NCBI GenBank assembly: GCA_002339165.1
Contig: DDJS01000113.1
Span: 21,862-26,867, forward strand
Direction of reading: 5' to 3'
DNA length: 5,006 nucleotides
Source of the DNA: Cellvibrionales bacterium UBA2618
GTDB taxonomy: Bacteria; Pseudomonadota; Gammaproteobacteria; Pseudomonadales; Porticoccaceae
A program made the position numbers and the translations under genes. Shown in pieces: positions 1-5,006 of the stretch (position 1 is its first letter; every line of letters starts with the position of its first letter). The notes beneath the pieces are model-generated. The model was not told the origin of the DNA. It searched no databases and saw nothing but the letters and a program-made list of their open reading frames with translations.

Positions 1-14
1 TGATCGCGCAACAA

Positions 15-43
15 TTGCTTTTTCACAATGGCTTAGGGATAGT
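15..43 (+). promoter_or_regulatory. Possible sigma-70-like promoter for the tetR-family gene
   Basis: A TTGCTT hexamer (15-20) is followed after 17 bases by GATAGT (38-43), which matches four of six positions of the -10 consensus. If it is used, transcription would begin around position 50. That leaves almost no leader before the ATG at 53, so either translation is nearly leaderless or the start is the internal ATG at 125. The match is weak and could be chance. Confidence 0.25.
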
Positions 44-52
44 ATAGGTAGC

Positions 53-718
53 ATGGGTAAATTGGAAACTTCGCCAAAAAACGGCGCTAGAAAAAGTGTC
101 GGATGGCAGGCAGAAAAGAGCACCATGATGCAGGGGGCTATTTTGGAGTCGGCCATCGACTGCTTTATTGATCTCGGCTATTCAAATACCACTACCGCCA
201 AAATTGCCGAGTACGCCAAGGTGTCTCGCGGCGCCATGATGCACCATTTCCCCTCACGGTTGCGAGTCTTGCAAGCGGCCATCGAGTACCTGCATAAAAA
301 ACGTCTTCAAGAGTACGATACGCTGATGGCAAACATCGACGCGCCGGATCGGGCGCTGAGTCGTGAGGTGTTTTATGAGTCAGTACAGATGGCGTGGCGT
401 TATGCCAATTTGCCGTCATTTACGGCTTATCAAGAGATTCTTGCGGCGTCCAGAACCGATCGAGAACTCGCCGAGTTTATGGCCCCGGTGGAGCGCGATT
501 TTGAGAACCAGTATCGCGAGCATGCTAAGTCAATGTTTCCCCATTGGTCCGATCTGGGTGAGTATCTGGATTTGGCGATCGATGTAGTGGTTTTTACCAC
601 CCAGGGAATGGCGCTCAGTCATATGGTGCAAAATAAACAGGCGCGGGTCGATAAAATGCTCAACTTTATCACCGATCAGTTGCAGTTGATTTATGGCTCG
701 GCGGTTAGCGAGAGCTAA
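53..718 (+). CDS. TetR/AcrR-family transcriptional regulator
   Basis: This 221-aa protein is probably a cytoplasmic dimeric DNA-binding repressor. Residues about 28-75 form the TetR-type helix-turn-helix: a helix with AIDCFIDLGY, then TTTAKIAEYAKVSRGAMMHHF, where the recognition helix and the hallmark F66 lie. Residues about 80-215 are an all-helical ligand/dimerisation domain with a segment EILAASRTDRELAEFM (128-143) seen in many regulators near oxygenase genes. The length is normal. The first 25 residues are a basic, polar tail before the HTH. The ATG at 53 has only a weak AGG nearby (46-48), so the ATG codons at 125 and 128 (Met25/26) are alternatives. The gene converges on the Rieske-less oxygenase gene, so control of the oxygenases is plausible but inferred. 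The ligand is unknown. Confidence 0.93.
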   Translation: MGKLETSPKNGARKSVGWQAEKSTMMQGAILESAIDCFIDLGYSNTTTAKIAEYAKVSRGAMMHHFPSRLRVLQAAIEYLHKKRLQEYDTLMANIDAPDRALSREVFYESVQMAWRYANLPSFTAYQEILAASRTDRELAEFMAPVERDFENQYREHAKSMFPHWSDLGEYLDLAIDVVVFTTQGMALSHMVQNKQARVDKMLNFITDQLQLIYGSAVSES

Positions 719-741
719 ACGTCCTTCGGGGTCTACACTAA

Positions 742-761
742 CCGTGGTTGATCAACCACGG
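742..761. repeat. Perfect 20-bp palindrome between convergent genes
   Basis: CCGTGGTTGATCAACCACGG is a perfect inverted repeat centred on GATC, 24 bases after the tetR-family stop codon. As RNA it can fold into an 8-bp stem with a GATC loop. Neither strand has a clear U-run after it (+ strand continues GGCTATTTC, - strand TTAGTGTAG). It may be a weak bidirectional terminator or a protein-binding site. The palindrome is certain and its role is not. Confidence 0.85.
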
Positions 762-997
762 GCTATTTCACGATTGTCAGCGATGGCTTACTGCACTCAG
801 CATTGGGGGTGGGGCAGTGCGCCATGGTGCTCGGTTGATTTTTTGCTGGCAATTATACAACAGCTATTAATTGTCGACTGCTCTCTACGATCTGTTATTT
901 GCCGCCGATTGGCGAGTTGCTGGCCGCCGCTGATAAAGCAGTTAACCGCTCGATAGGTCGGCCAACGAGTCATTCGCTAACCACGCACAAGTCAACC
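762..997. other. Non-coding stretch without a recognisable gene
   Basis: Together with its flanking palindrome and hairpins this forms the 325-base gap between the two convergent genes. Open frames in it give translations without recognisable domain features or a convincing ribosome-binding site. On the minus strand, TCGACA (complement of 872-877) and TATAAT (complement of 852-857) resemble promoter hexamers, but the 14-base spacer is too short for a normal sigma-70 promoter. Confidence 0.6.
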
Positions 998-1016
998 AGC
1001 CAGCAATGAGCTGGCT
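998..1016 (-). terminator. Possible weak terminator hairpin after the Rieske-less oxygenase gene
   Basis: AGCCAGC (998-1004) and GCTGGCT (1010-1016) form a perfect 7-bp stem with a 5-base loop, about 30 bases past the stop of the minus-strand gene. Read on the minus strand, the stem is followed by GGTTGACTTGT, which is only moderately T-rich. The stem is real, but its function as a terminator is uncertain. Confidence 0.35.
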
Positions 1017-1038
1017 AGCCGACATCAGCATCACAAAC

Positions 1039-1053
1039 CACCGCTAGGCGGTG
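1039..1053 (-). terminator. Short GC-rich hairpin spanning the stop codon of the Rieske-less oxygenase gene
   Basis: CACCGC (1039-1044) pairs with GCGGTG (1048-1053) around a 3-base loop, and the TAG stop (complement of 1044-1046) lies inside the structure. On the minus strand the stem is followed by GTTTGTG. It may contribute to termination or 3'-end stability together with the hairpin at 998-1016. Confidence 0.3.
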
Positions 1054-2201
1054 CTTGTCTGCGGTTTGTCTGCGGCAACCTTTTCGAGGTTGGCAAGTTC
1101 ACCGTGATCTAGCGGTGCTTTGCGATCCGGGTCAATGCCCATTGAGGTAAGAAAATTGCGGTGCATATTGATCAGCGCCGGTTCGTTTTTACCAAAAGTG
1201 GAGAATTGTTTGCGCTTGGCATTCAAGCTTTTCTGGACGTTGCCGCTGACCCAATAATCCTCTTTGTCGACCACGAAGACAATAAATTCGAAGTTCTCTT
1301 GCGGGGTGGTCCCCGACCAGCCAATGCGGTCGAGATCGCCGCGCCAGTACGATCGATATCGGGTGGTGTGCTCACCGACTTTTTTGCCCGGATAGAGCGC
1401 AAAAAACTCAACCCCACTCGGCGAGATTAGCAAACTGACATTGGGGAATAAAAAATGCACCAGTTGAAAGTGCGTCTGAATGTCCATGCCCCACGCCGCA
1501 TCGTCGGTGCCACGTAGATCGAGGATCGGTTTATTCGGGAAGGTCAGTCGATGGTGGCGTTGTTGTTGTTCGGGGCCAAAGCGCTTGTATTGGGAGATGT
1601 TTCCGAGTGAAAAATCGCCGACCGAATCCCTGTGCAAGATGTCGAAGTGGTAGCCCTCGCAGAAAGTGTCGAGCGCCAGTTTCCAGTTGCTCTTCATGTC
1701 CCACACGTGCTCGCCGATAAAGTGCAGATCGTCGAGATTCCAAGATTCAAACCACGGCTGCAGATCGCCGATATGCTCGTCAATGCTGAGTTCTGCCGTT
1801 GGGTCTAGACTGATATAGAGCATACCGTACTTTTCATCGCAGGGTAGTTTGACTACGTCACCAGCGCACAGGTTTAGGTCGCCGGCAAGCGCCTTCGCCG
1901 CAACCAAGTCAATGTTTTGTAACGCGTATGCCCGACCATCGACTCCGCGCATTAATTGCACTTCGATGTCCTCTAGATCGGCAAACGTCATCACTGCTCC
2001 CGGTTCGCGCAGCTCGCAACTAAAGCCGACCAGCAACGGCTGCTTACCGAATAGTTCGGTCTTTTCTTTTTCGAACAGCTGTTCGTCGGTGTAGGTCCAG
2101 GTGGGGTGTTGGTAGGGTGCATCGGCGCTATCAGTGGTGCCGCGTTGATGCAGGTCGAGTACATAGTGGGTGATCTTTTTAAGTTCCTCGAGTTCATTCA
2201 T
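1044..2201 (-). CDS. Rieske-type oxygenase alpha subunit lacking the Rieske [2Fe-2S] site (catalytic-only paralogue)
   Basis: This 385-aa protein is homologous to the neighbour at 2393-3538: both start MNELEEL-KIT and share PLLVGFSC, EKYGML, RFGP, HHRLTF, HFLFPN, SLLISP and RYRSY. The N-terminal Rieske fold is recognisable up to QNI (95-97). The C-x-H is then absent (IDLVAAK replaces ICSHRAAR), and about 33 residues including the C-x-x-H loop are missing before LPC (119-121). The catalytic domain looks complete: D178, bridging E182, Y184, H185 and H190 in the E-x-Y-H-x4-H motif, with D315 of an ED pair as the likely carboxylate ligand. ATG start at 2201, with AGAGGA (2210-2215) spaced 8 bases. 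The frame is uninterrupted, so this does not look like ordinary pseudogene decay. It lies downstream of the Rieske-bearing paralogue, 191 bases apart, and could be cotranscribed. It probably needs electrons from a partner subunit. The substrate is unknown. Confidence 0.9.
   Translation of the reverse strand: MNELEELKKITHYVLDLHQRGTTDSADAPYQHPTWTYTDEQLFEKEKTELFGKQPLLVGFSCELREPGAVMTFADLEDIEVQLMRGVDGRAYALQNIDLVAAKALAGDLNLCAGDVVKLPCDEKYGMLYISLDPTAELSIDEHIGDLQPWFESWNLDDLHFIGEHVWDMKSNWKLALDTFCEGYHFDILHRDSVGDFSLGNISQYKRFGPEQQQRHHRLTFPNKPILDLRGTDDAAWGMDIQTHFQLVHFLFPNVSLLISPSGVEFFALYPGKKVGEHTTRYRSYWRGDLDRIGWSGTTPQENFEFIVFVVDKEDYWVSGNVQKSLNAKRKQFSTFGKNEPALINMHRNFLTSMGIDPDRKAPLDHGELANLEKVAADKPQTSTA
1055..1075. 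repeat. Tandem copy of a 10-bp unit in the 3' end of the Rieske-less oxygenase gene
   Basis: TTGTCTGCGG occurs at 1055-1064 and again at 1066-1075, giving an 11-base period. Since 11 is not a multiple of three, a slippage duplication here would have changed the reading frame of the C-terminal tail. The affected residues lie after the folded domain (about 375-385), so the effect on function is probably small. Confidence 0.75.
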
Positions 2202-2261
2202 ACGCTGATTCCTCTTTGGTCGGCATAATATACCGCTTCCGCCCGCGGTTTGGTTTGTTTT

Positions 2262-2396
2262 GGTGTCGATCTTTTTGTGCCGATCGAAGCCCCCGTTTAT
2301 CTTTTAGTTGCCAATTATGCGGACTCTGACGTCCTCGGTTATTATCTCGAGCGGCGCATAGATTATCTGGCTGCGACGCTTGTTGTTGAGTCTTAA
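2262..2396 (+). pseudogene. Remnant resembling the C-terminal end of a TetR-family regulator
   Basis: The + strand frame ending at TAA 2394-2396 reads 44 codons with coding-like composition, including VYLLVANYADSDVLGYYLERR and then IDYLAATL. It resembles the last helices of TetR-type ligand domains. It also loosely matches the end of the intact regulator at 53-718 (IDVVVF..., then ARVDKML..., both ending in ES). The frame opens only after a TAA at 2226-2228, has no ATG or ribosome-binding site, and is cut off by the 5' region of the oxygenase gene at 1044-2201. Its stop overlaps the convergent stop at 2393-2395. I read it as a truncated fossil of a second regulator. It could also be a chance frame, since the similarity was judged by eye only. 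Confidence 0.4.
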
Positions 2397-3538
2397 TCGG
2401 GGCGAGCAGGGCTGTCGGGATCGAGGCCGATAGCGGTTAGGCAGGCCCGCTGCGTATCGATTATCGGCCCGATGCCGGTGCTCGCGTCGTCGTTGGCGCG
2501 CGACTGGCTGTGCTGATGTATCAGCTCTCGCATAGCTTCAAAGTGCGCTTGAGCATCGTGCTCTGGATCCGCCGTGGCGGGATTGAGTCGCTGGTAAGAC
2601 CGGTAGCGGATCAGGTGCTGATCGGGTTCTGAGCCCGGATAGAGAATAAACAGCTCGACTGCCAGTGGTGAAATTAACAAACTGATGTTGGGGAATAGAA
2701 AGTGCACGCGCCGCACGCTGTGCAGCGTCTCCGAGGCCCATGTTTCACTGTCGCTGTCGCGCAGTGTGTCTAGGGCATCACTGGCGAAAGTCAGCCGATG
2801 GTGCTGGCGATTGGGCCCAAAGCGGTCGTCGTCGGTGATAGATTCGAGCGCCGCTTGCGGCGTCGAGGTGCCCTTAAGCAGCGCGCCGTGATAATCCCTG
2901 CACAGACTGTCTAGAGCGTGTTTCCAGTTGCCCTTGGCCTGCCACTGGTGCTCGTCGACGAACGCCGTCTGCTCAAACTCCCAAAGTTGCAACCATGGGC
3001 CGAGATCGCCAAGGTGCTGATCGACATCCAACGTTGCGTCAGCGTCGAGACTAATAAAAAGCATGCCATATTTTTCGATGCACGGCAGTGTTTGTAAATT
3101 ATAGTCGCACTTGTCGACGGCGCCAAAGCTATCTTCTTTAAAGATTTTTTTGAGTTTTCCATCGAGGCCAAAATTCCACGCATGATAGGGACAACTGATG
3201 CTTCGTGAATTGCCAGTGCCTTCTTTTAAGCGCGCCGCTCGGTGAGAGCAGATGTTAAGCAGGGCATTGGCTTGCCCTTGATTGTCGCGGGTGATAAGTA
3301 TCGGCACTTCGAGATCATCGAGCGTAACAAAGTCGCCAGGTTTGGCGATATCGCAACTAAAGCCTACCAGCAGTGGGTGGCGGCCAAACAGCTCACGCTT
3401 TTCTAACGCGAATAGCCGTTCATCAGAATAACTCCAACTGGCTGGCGGGCTGGGATGGGTCGCAGATTCAGGGTTGTCTTGGCTGTTCAGTTGAAGCGTG
3501 CGCTGGGTAATTTTTGTTAACTCTTCGAGTTCGTTCAC
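2393..3538 (-). CDS. Rieske oxygenase alpha-subunit paralogue with intact [2Fe-2S] motif but disrupted mononuclear-iron site
   Basis: This 381-aa protein has a complete Rieske motif, C97-x-H99-x16-C116-x2-H119 (CSHRAARL ... CPYHAW), in residues about 50-155, followed by the alpha-subunit C-terminal domain (about 190-375). In that domain the usual E/D-x-Y-H-x4-H iron motif reads R214-D-Y-H217-GALL-K222. The bridging acid is Arg, the second His is Lys, and the third-ligand region aligned with D315 of the paralogue reads HQHSQ (341-345), with no acid. Only H217 of the 2-His-1-carboxylate triad remains, so oxygen activation by this chain alone is not expected. The Rieske cluster should still carry electrons. 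The start is GTG (3538), supported by GAGGG (3549-3553) ten bases upstream and by N-terminal identity with the paralogue. It is first in the minus-strand pair and divergent from the ABM gene. Confidence 0.9.
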   Translation of the reverse strand: MNELEELTKITQRTLQLNSQDNPESATHPSPPASWSYSDERLFALEKRELFGRHPLLVGFSCDIAKPGDFVTLDDLEVPILITRDNQGQANALLNICSHRAARLKEGTGNSRSISCPYHAWNFGLDGKLKKIFKEDSFGAVDKCDYNLQTLPCIEKYGMLFISLDADATLDVDQHLGDLGPWLQLWEFEQTAFVDEHQWQAKGNWKHALDSLCRDYHGALLKGTSTPQAALESITDDDRFGPNRQHHRLTFASDALDTLRDSDSETWASETLHSVRRVHFLFPNISLLISPLAVELFILYPGSEPDQHLIRYRSYQRLNPATADPEHDAQAHFEAMRELIHQHSQSRANDDASTGIGPIIDTQRACLTAIGLDPDSPARPD

Positions 3539-3574
3539 CGGCGTTATTCCCTCGCTTAATTATTGCTTTATTGC

Positions 3575-3580
3575 ATTATA
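3575..3580 (-). promoter_or_regulatory. Consensus -10 element (TATAAT) upstream of the Rieske-bearing oxygenase gene
   Basis: The complement of 3575-3580 is a perfect TATAAT, in an AT-rich block (about 3555-3612), 37 bases before the GTG start. No good -35 hexamer is found at the usual spacing (the complement of 3598-3603 is AAAGAT). If used, the promoter may therefore depend on an activator such as the nearby LuxR-type protein. That dependence is inference. Confidence 0.4.
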
Positions 3581-3623
3581 TTATTATGCGTTGAATTATC
3601 TTTGATTTTCGGCCCCGTCGGTA

Positions 3624-3643
3624 ACCTCTACTATTTAGGAGGT
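3624..3643 (+). promoter_or_regulatory. Strong Shine-Dalgarno-like AGGAGG in a small hairpin, without a start codon
   Basis: AGGAGG (3637-3642) is a near-perfect anti-16S match, but no ATG, GTG or TTG lies at normal spacing. ACCTC (3624-3628) can pair with GAGGT (3639-3643) across a 10-base loop and would hide it. A second 6-bp stem follows (GCAGCG 3646-3651 with CGCTGC 3661-3666). It may be part of a structured leader for the ABM gene about 110 bases downstream, or chance. Confidence 0.25.
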
Positions 3644-3741
3644 GGGCAGCGGCGGCCATTCGCTGCACTGTAGTGACCAAGATCGATAATCTGATGCTTC
3701 TCAGTGGAGACGGTTTTAGATGTTGAGACTGGACTATTTTT

Positions 3742-3745
3742 GGAG
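3742..3745 (+). promoter_or_regulatory. Ribosome-binding site that sets the ABM gene start
   Basis: GGAG at 3742-3745 lies 9 bases before the ATG at 3755. The frame is also open upstream to a GTG at 3704. The RBS at 3742 and the position of the domain's first beta strand both favour ATG 3755, which removes 17 unlikely residues. Confidence 0.7.
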
Positions 3746-3754
3746 AATTGTACT

Positions 3755-4057
3755 ATGACGACAGTGGTATCGGCACGGATTCAATTGCATCGCGATTCAT
3801 GGCAATCCTATTTGGCTGCGGCGCGGATCATTGTCCCCCTGACACGACAGGAAAATGGTTGCGTTCATTACGGATTTTCGATTGATCTCATCGAGGACTG
3901 CGTGGTTTGGATTAGCGAGGAATGGGAGTCAGAAGAGGCGCTGATGGCGCATTTGCAAACGCCACATATCAGCCATTTTATTGCCTTGGCGGAGGGTATG
4001 CAGATACTCGATGCGGACATCAAAAAATATACGGTTTCTGCCGTGGGAGGGTTTTAG
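3755..4057 (+). CDS. Antibiotic biosynthesis monooxygenase (ABM)/YgiN-like domain protein
   Basis: This small 100-aa cytoplasmic protein has the ferredoxin-like alpha-beta barrel pattern of the ABM family. A first strand TVVSARIQL (3-11) precedes a helix (13-28), then TRQENGCVHYGFSID (30-44), which corresponds to the family's E-x-G-C-x-x-Y segment. VVWISEEWES (50-59) follows, then an EAL-x-x-H helix and QTPHISHF (68-75), and a final strand ending KKYTV. Family members are usually dimers; some oxidise quinols or polyketide intermediates without cofactors and others have no known activity. No catalytic residue is universal, so the reaction cannot be assigned. It is divergent from the Rieske-bearing oxygenase gene and 91 bases upstream of the luxR-type gene on the same strand. 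It may therefore process a hydroxylated product of the oxygenase pair, but that is inference from position only. Confidence 0.85.
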   Translation: MTTVVSARIQLHRDSWQSYLAAARIIVPLTRQENGCVHYGFSIDLIEDCVVWISEEWESEEALMAHLQTPHISHFIALAEGMQILDADIKKYTVSAVGGF

Positions 4058-4148
4058 GGCGGCGCCCCAAAATATAAAAAACACTCTTGTATGTTTTATT
4101 TATCTCGGATAAGCTAGGTTTTTAAAGTCTGGTGGATAGGGGGTAGTC

Positions 4149-4910
4149 ATGCATACGATAAAATTACATTCAACTATTACTCAAGACGACATACAGAATT
4201 CAGCAAGCTTAGAAGAGGCAGCTCACACGCTGTCGGCAGAAGCTCGTGGCTTGGGCTGGGATCTGGTGGCGTTCCATAAAGATATTAAGGCCAATGAATT
4301 GCCGCGCAATGAAGTCGGTGATTTTGTGGCGTCATCCATGGGCTGGTCGCGCGAGTGTCTAACAACCTGGGCTGCTTCAGAGATGGCAGCCGTCTGCCCA
4401 ATCTCTATGCGCTGCTCGGTGACCGATACACCCTTTGCATGGTATCCCGATCCAGAGCGCGGCATCTGGCGCGATCACGCCTTGAACGGGCGCAGCGTCG
4501 AAGCGCTCGAACTTTACGGTACCTGCATCGCCGCGGCGGTCACGGTTCCGGTACGCCGACGCTCCGGACACGGTTACGTGTCCTGGTGTACGTTAGACAA
4601 GTCCCGACTGGCTGGGTTGTGCGAAGAGCATTATGCCAGCATGTTTTTGACCTCGCACCTCTTTATGCAGCAGATCGACCACATAGAAGTCGCACACTAT
4701 CGCGGATTACAGTGTTTTTTAACCGCCCGCGAAGAAGAGTGTTTGACCTGGGCTGCACGGGGCAAGACGGCCGAAGAGATTGGTATCATTTTACGTCGCT
4801 CACGCGAGACAGCTCGCTTTCACCTGCGCAATGCGGCGGCCAAATTAGAAGCGACAAACCGCACCCATGCGGTCGCTCGAGCCTGTGGTATGGGGTTGAT
4901 TTCGGTTTAG
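4149..4910 (+). CDS. LuxR-family transcriptional regulator (autoinducer-binding-like domain plus HTH), probable solo
   Basis: This 253-aa protein has the two-domain quorum-regulator architecture. Residues about 20-175 resemble the autoinducer-binding domain: a P95-F-x-W98 motif, VPVRRRSGHGYVSW (133-146) with the conserved Gly region, and C-terminal helices. Residues 191-253 are a textbook LuxR HTH, starting LTAREEECLTWAARGKTAEEI, with E195, L199 and G205 at the spacing of the invariant family residues, ending NRTHAVARACGMGLI. In the ligand pocket the usual Asp-Pro is C83-P84, and the canonical W-x3-Y spacing before it is not kept, so a standard acyl-homoserine lactone ligand is doubtful. No luxI-type synthase is in the window. 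ATG at 4149 follows AGGGGG (4138-4143) by 5 bases. It may control the oxygenase/ABM genes; no lux-box-like dyad was found. Confidence 0.9.
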   Translation: MHTIKLHSTITQDDIQNSASLEEAAHTLSAEARGLGWDLVAFHKDIKANELPRNEVGDFVASSMGWSRECLTTWAASEMAAVCPISMRCSVTDTPFAWYPDPERGIWRDHALNGRSVEALELYGTCIAAAVTVPVRRRSGHGYVSWCTLDKSRLAGLCEEHYASMFLTSHLFMQQIDHIEVAHYRGLQCFLTAREEECLTWAARGKTAEEIGIILRRSRETARFHLRNAAAKLEATNRTHAVARACGMGLISV

Positions 4911-4992
4911 TCACCGCCTAAATTGCGCTCTATTCAGTAAGCAAGACCAAAAACCTGGAGATATGGCCGCAGGTCTTAGAGCCGCTCAGAAC

Positions 4993-4996
4993 GGAG
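4993..4996 (+). promoter_or_regulatory. Ribosome-binding-like GGAG hinting at a gene starting just past the window
   Basis: GGAG at 4993-4996 is followed by 10 bases to the end of the window, so a start codon directly after position 5006 would have normal spacing. A + strand ATG at 4963 also opens a frame to the edge (MAAGLRAAQN...), but its nearest GGAG is only 2 bases away, which makes it the weaker candidate. Confidence 0.3.
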
Positions 4997-5006
4997 TCGA
5001 AACAAC

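Noticed and set aside
852..877. Minus-strand TCGACA ... TATAAT resembling a strong sigma-70 promoter
   Set aside because: The spacer is 14 bases rather than 16-18, and it would transcribe antisense into the TetR gene with no gene to serve.
693..956. An 87-codon + strand frame overlapping the end of the TetR gene and the gap
   Set aside because: It overlaps the tetR-family coding sequence, lacks a convincing ribosome-binding site, and its translation is rich in Cys, Trp and Arg without a recognisable motif. It runs through the palindrome and looks like a chance frame.
1044..2201. Treating the Rieske-less oxygenase gene as a simple pseudogene
   Set aside because: The reading frame is intact over 385 codons, it has a good ribosome-binding site, and every expected mononuclear-iron ligand is present. 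Random decay would not be expected to spare exactly these residues.
3704..3754. Upstream GTG start giving a 117-residue ABM protein
   Set aside because: The extra 17 residues precede the first beta strand of the fold, and the ATG at 3755 has a well-placed GGAG.
4078..4097. AAAACA/TGTTTT inverted repeat after the ABM gene as a terminator or lux box
   Set aside because: The stem is only 6 bp, all but one pair A-T, with an 8-base loop, and it does not match a lux-box dyad. Chance is likely in this AT-rich gap.
4355..4921. A 188-codon + strand frame inside the LuxR-type gene
   Set aside because: It is an overlapping frame rich in Arg with no domain signature, while the overlapping LuxR frame has a textbook HTH.

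Overview
The window looks like a gene-dense bacterial accessory or catabolic locus of intermediate GC content. The protein style (TetR, Rieske oxygenases, a small ABM-fold protein, a LuxR solo) suggests a proteobacterium, perhaps a marine gammaproteobacterium. That taxonomic guess is inference and rests on no marker gene. No RNA gene, insertion sequence or CRISPR array is visible.

Layout: a TetR-type regulator (53-718, +) converges on two tandem Rieske-oxygenase alpha-subunit paralogues read on the minus strand. The promoter-proximal paralogue is 2393-3538 and the distal one is 1044-2201. The 719-1043 gap holds a perfect 20-bp palindrome and weak hairpins. The 191-bp gap between the two oxygenase genes holds a coding-like 44-codon + strand tail that resembles the C-terminus of a lost TetR gene. 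Its stop overlaps the stop of the upstream oxygenase gene. To the right of an AT-rich divergent promoter region lie a 100-aa ABM/YgiN-like protein (3755-4057, +) and a LuxR-family regulator (4149-4910, +). A ribosome-binding-like sequence close to the right edge hints at another + strand gene just outside.

The most striking observation is that the two oxygenase paralogues have lost opposite halves of the standard machinery. The protein at 2393-3538 keeps a complete Rieske [2Fe-2S] motif (C97, H99, C116, H119). Its mononuclear-iron site is broken: the second His is Lys222, the bridging acid is Arg214, and no carboxylate sits at the third-ligand position. The protein at 1044-2201 keeps the full iron site (H185, H190, D315, bridging E182), but about 33 residues of the Rieske domain are cleanly missing and the first C-x-H is gone. 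In this superfamily electrons pass from the Rieske cluster of one subunit to the iron of the neighbouring subunit. The pair could therefore be an obligate hetero-oligomer: one subunit for electron delivery and one for catalysis. This is an inference; the motif losses themselves are read directly from the sequence.

A working model is that TetR and/or LuxR proteins control expression of a split Rieske oxygenase and an ABM-fold partner acting on an unknown, possibly aromatic or polycyclic, substrate. No ferredoxin or reductase gene is present here, so electrons would have to come from a system encoded elsewhere.
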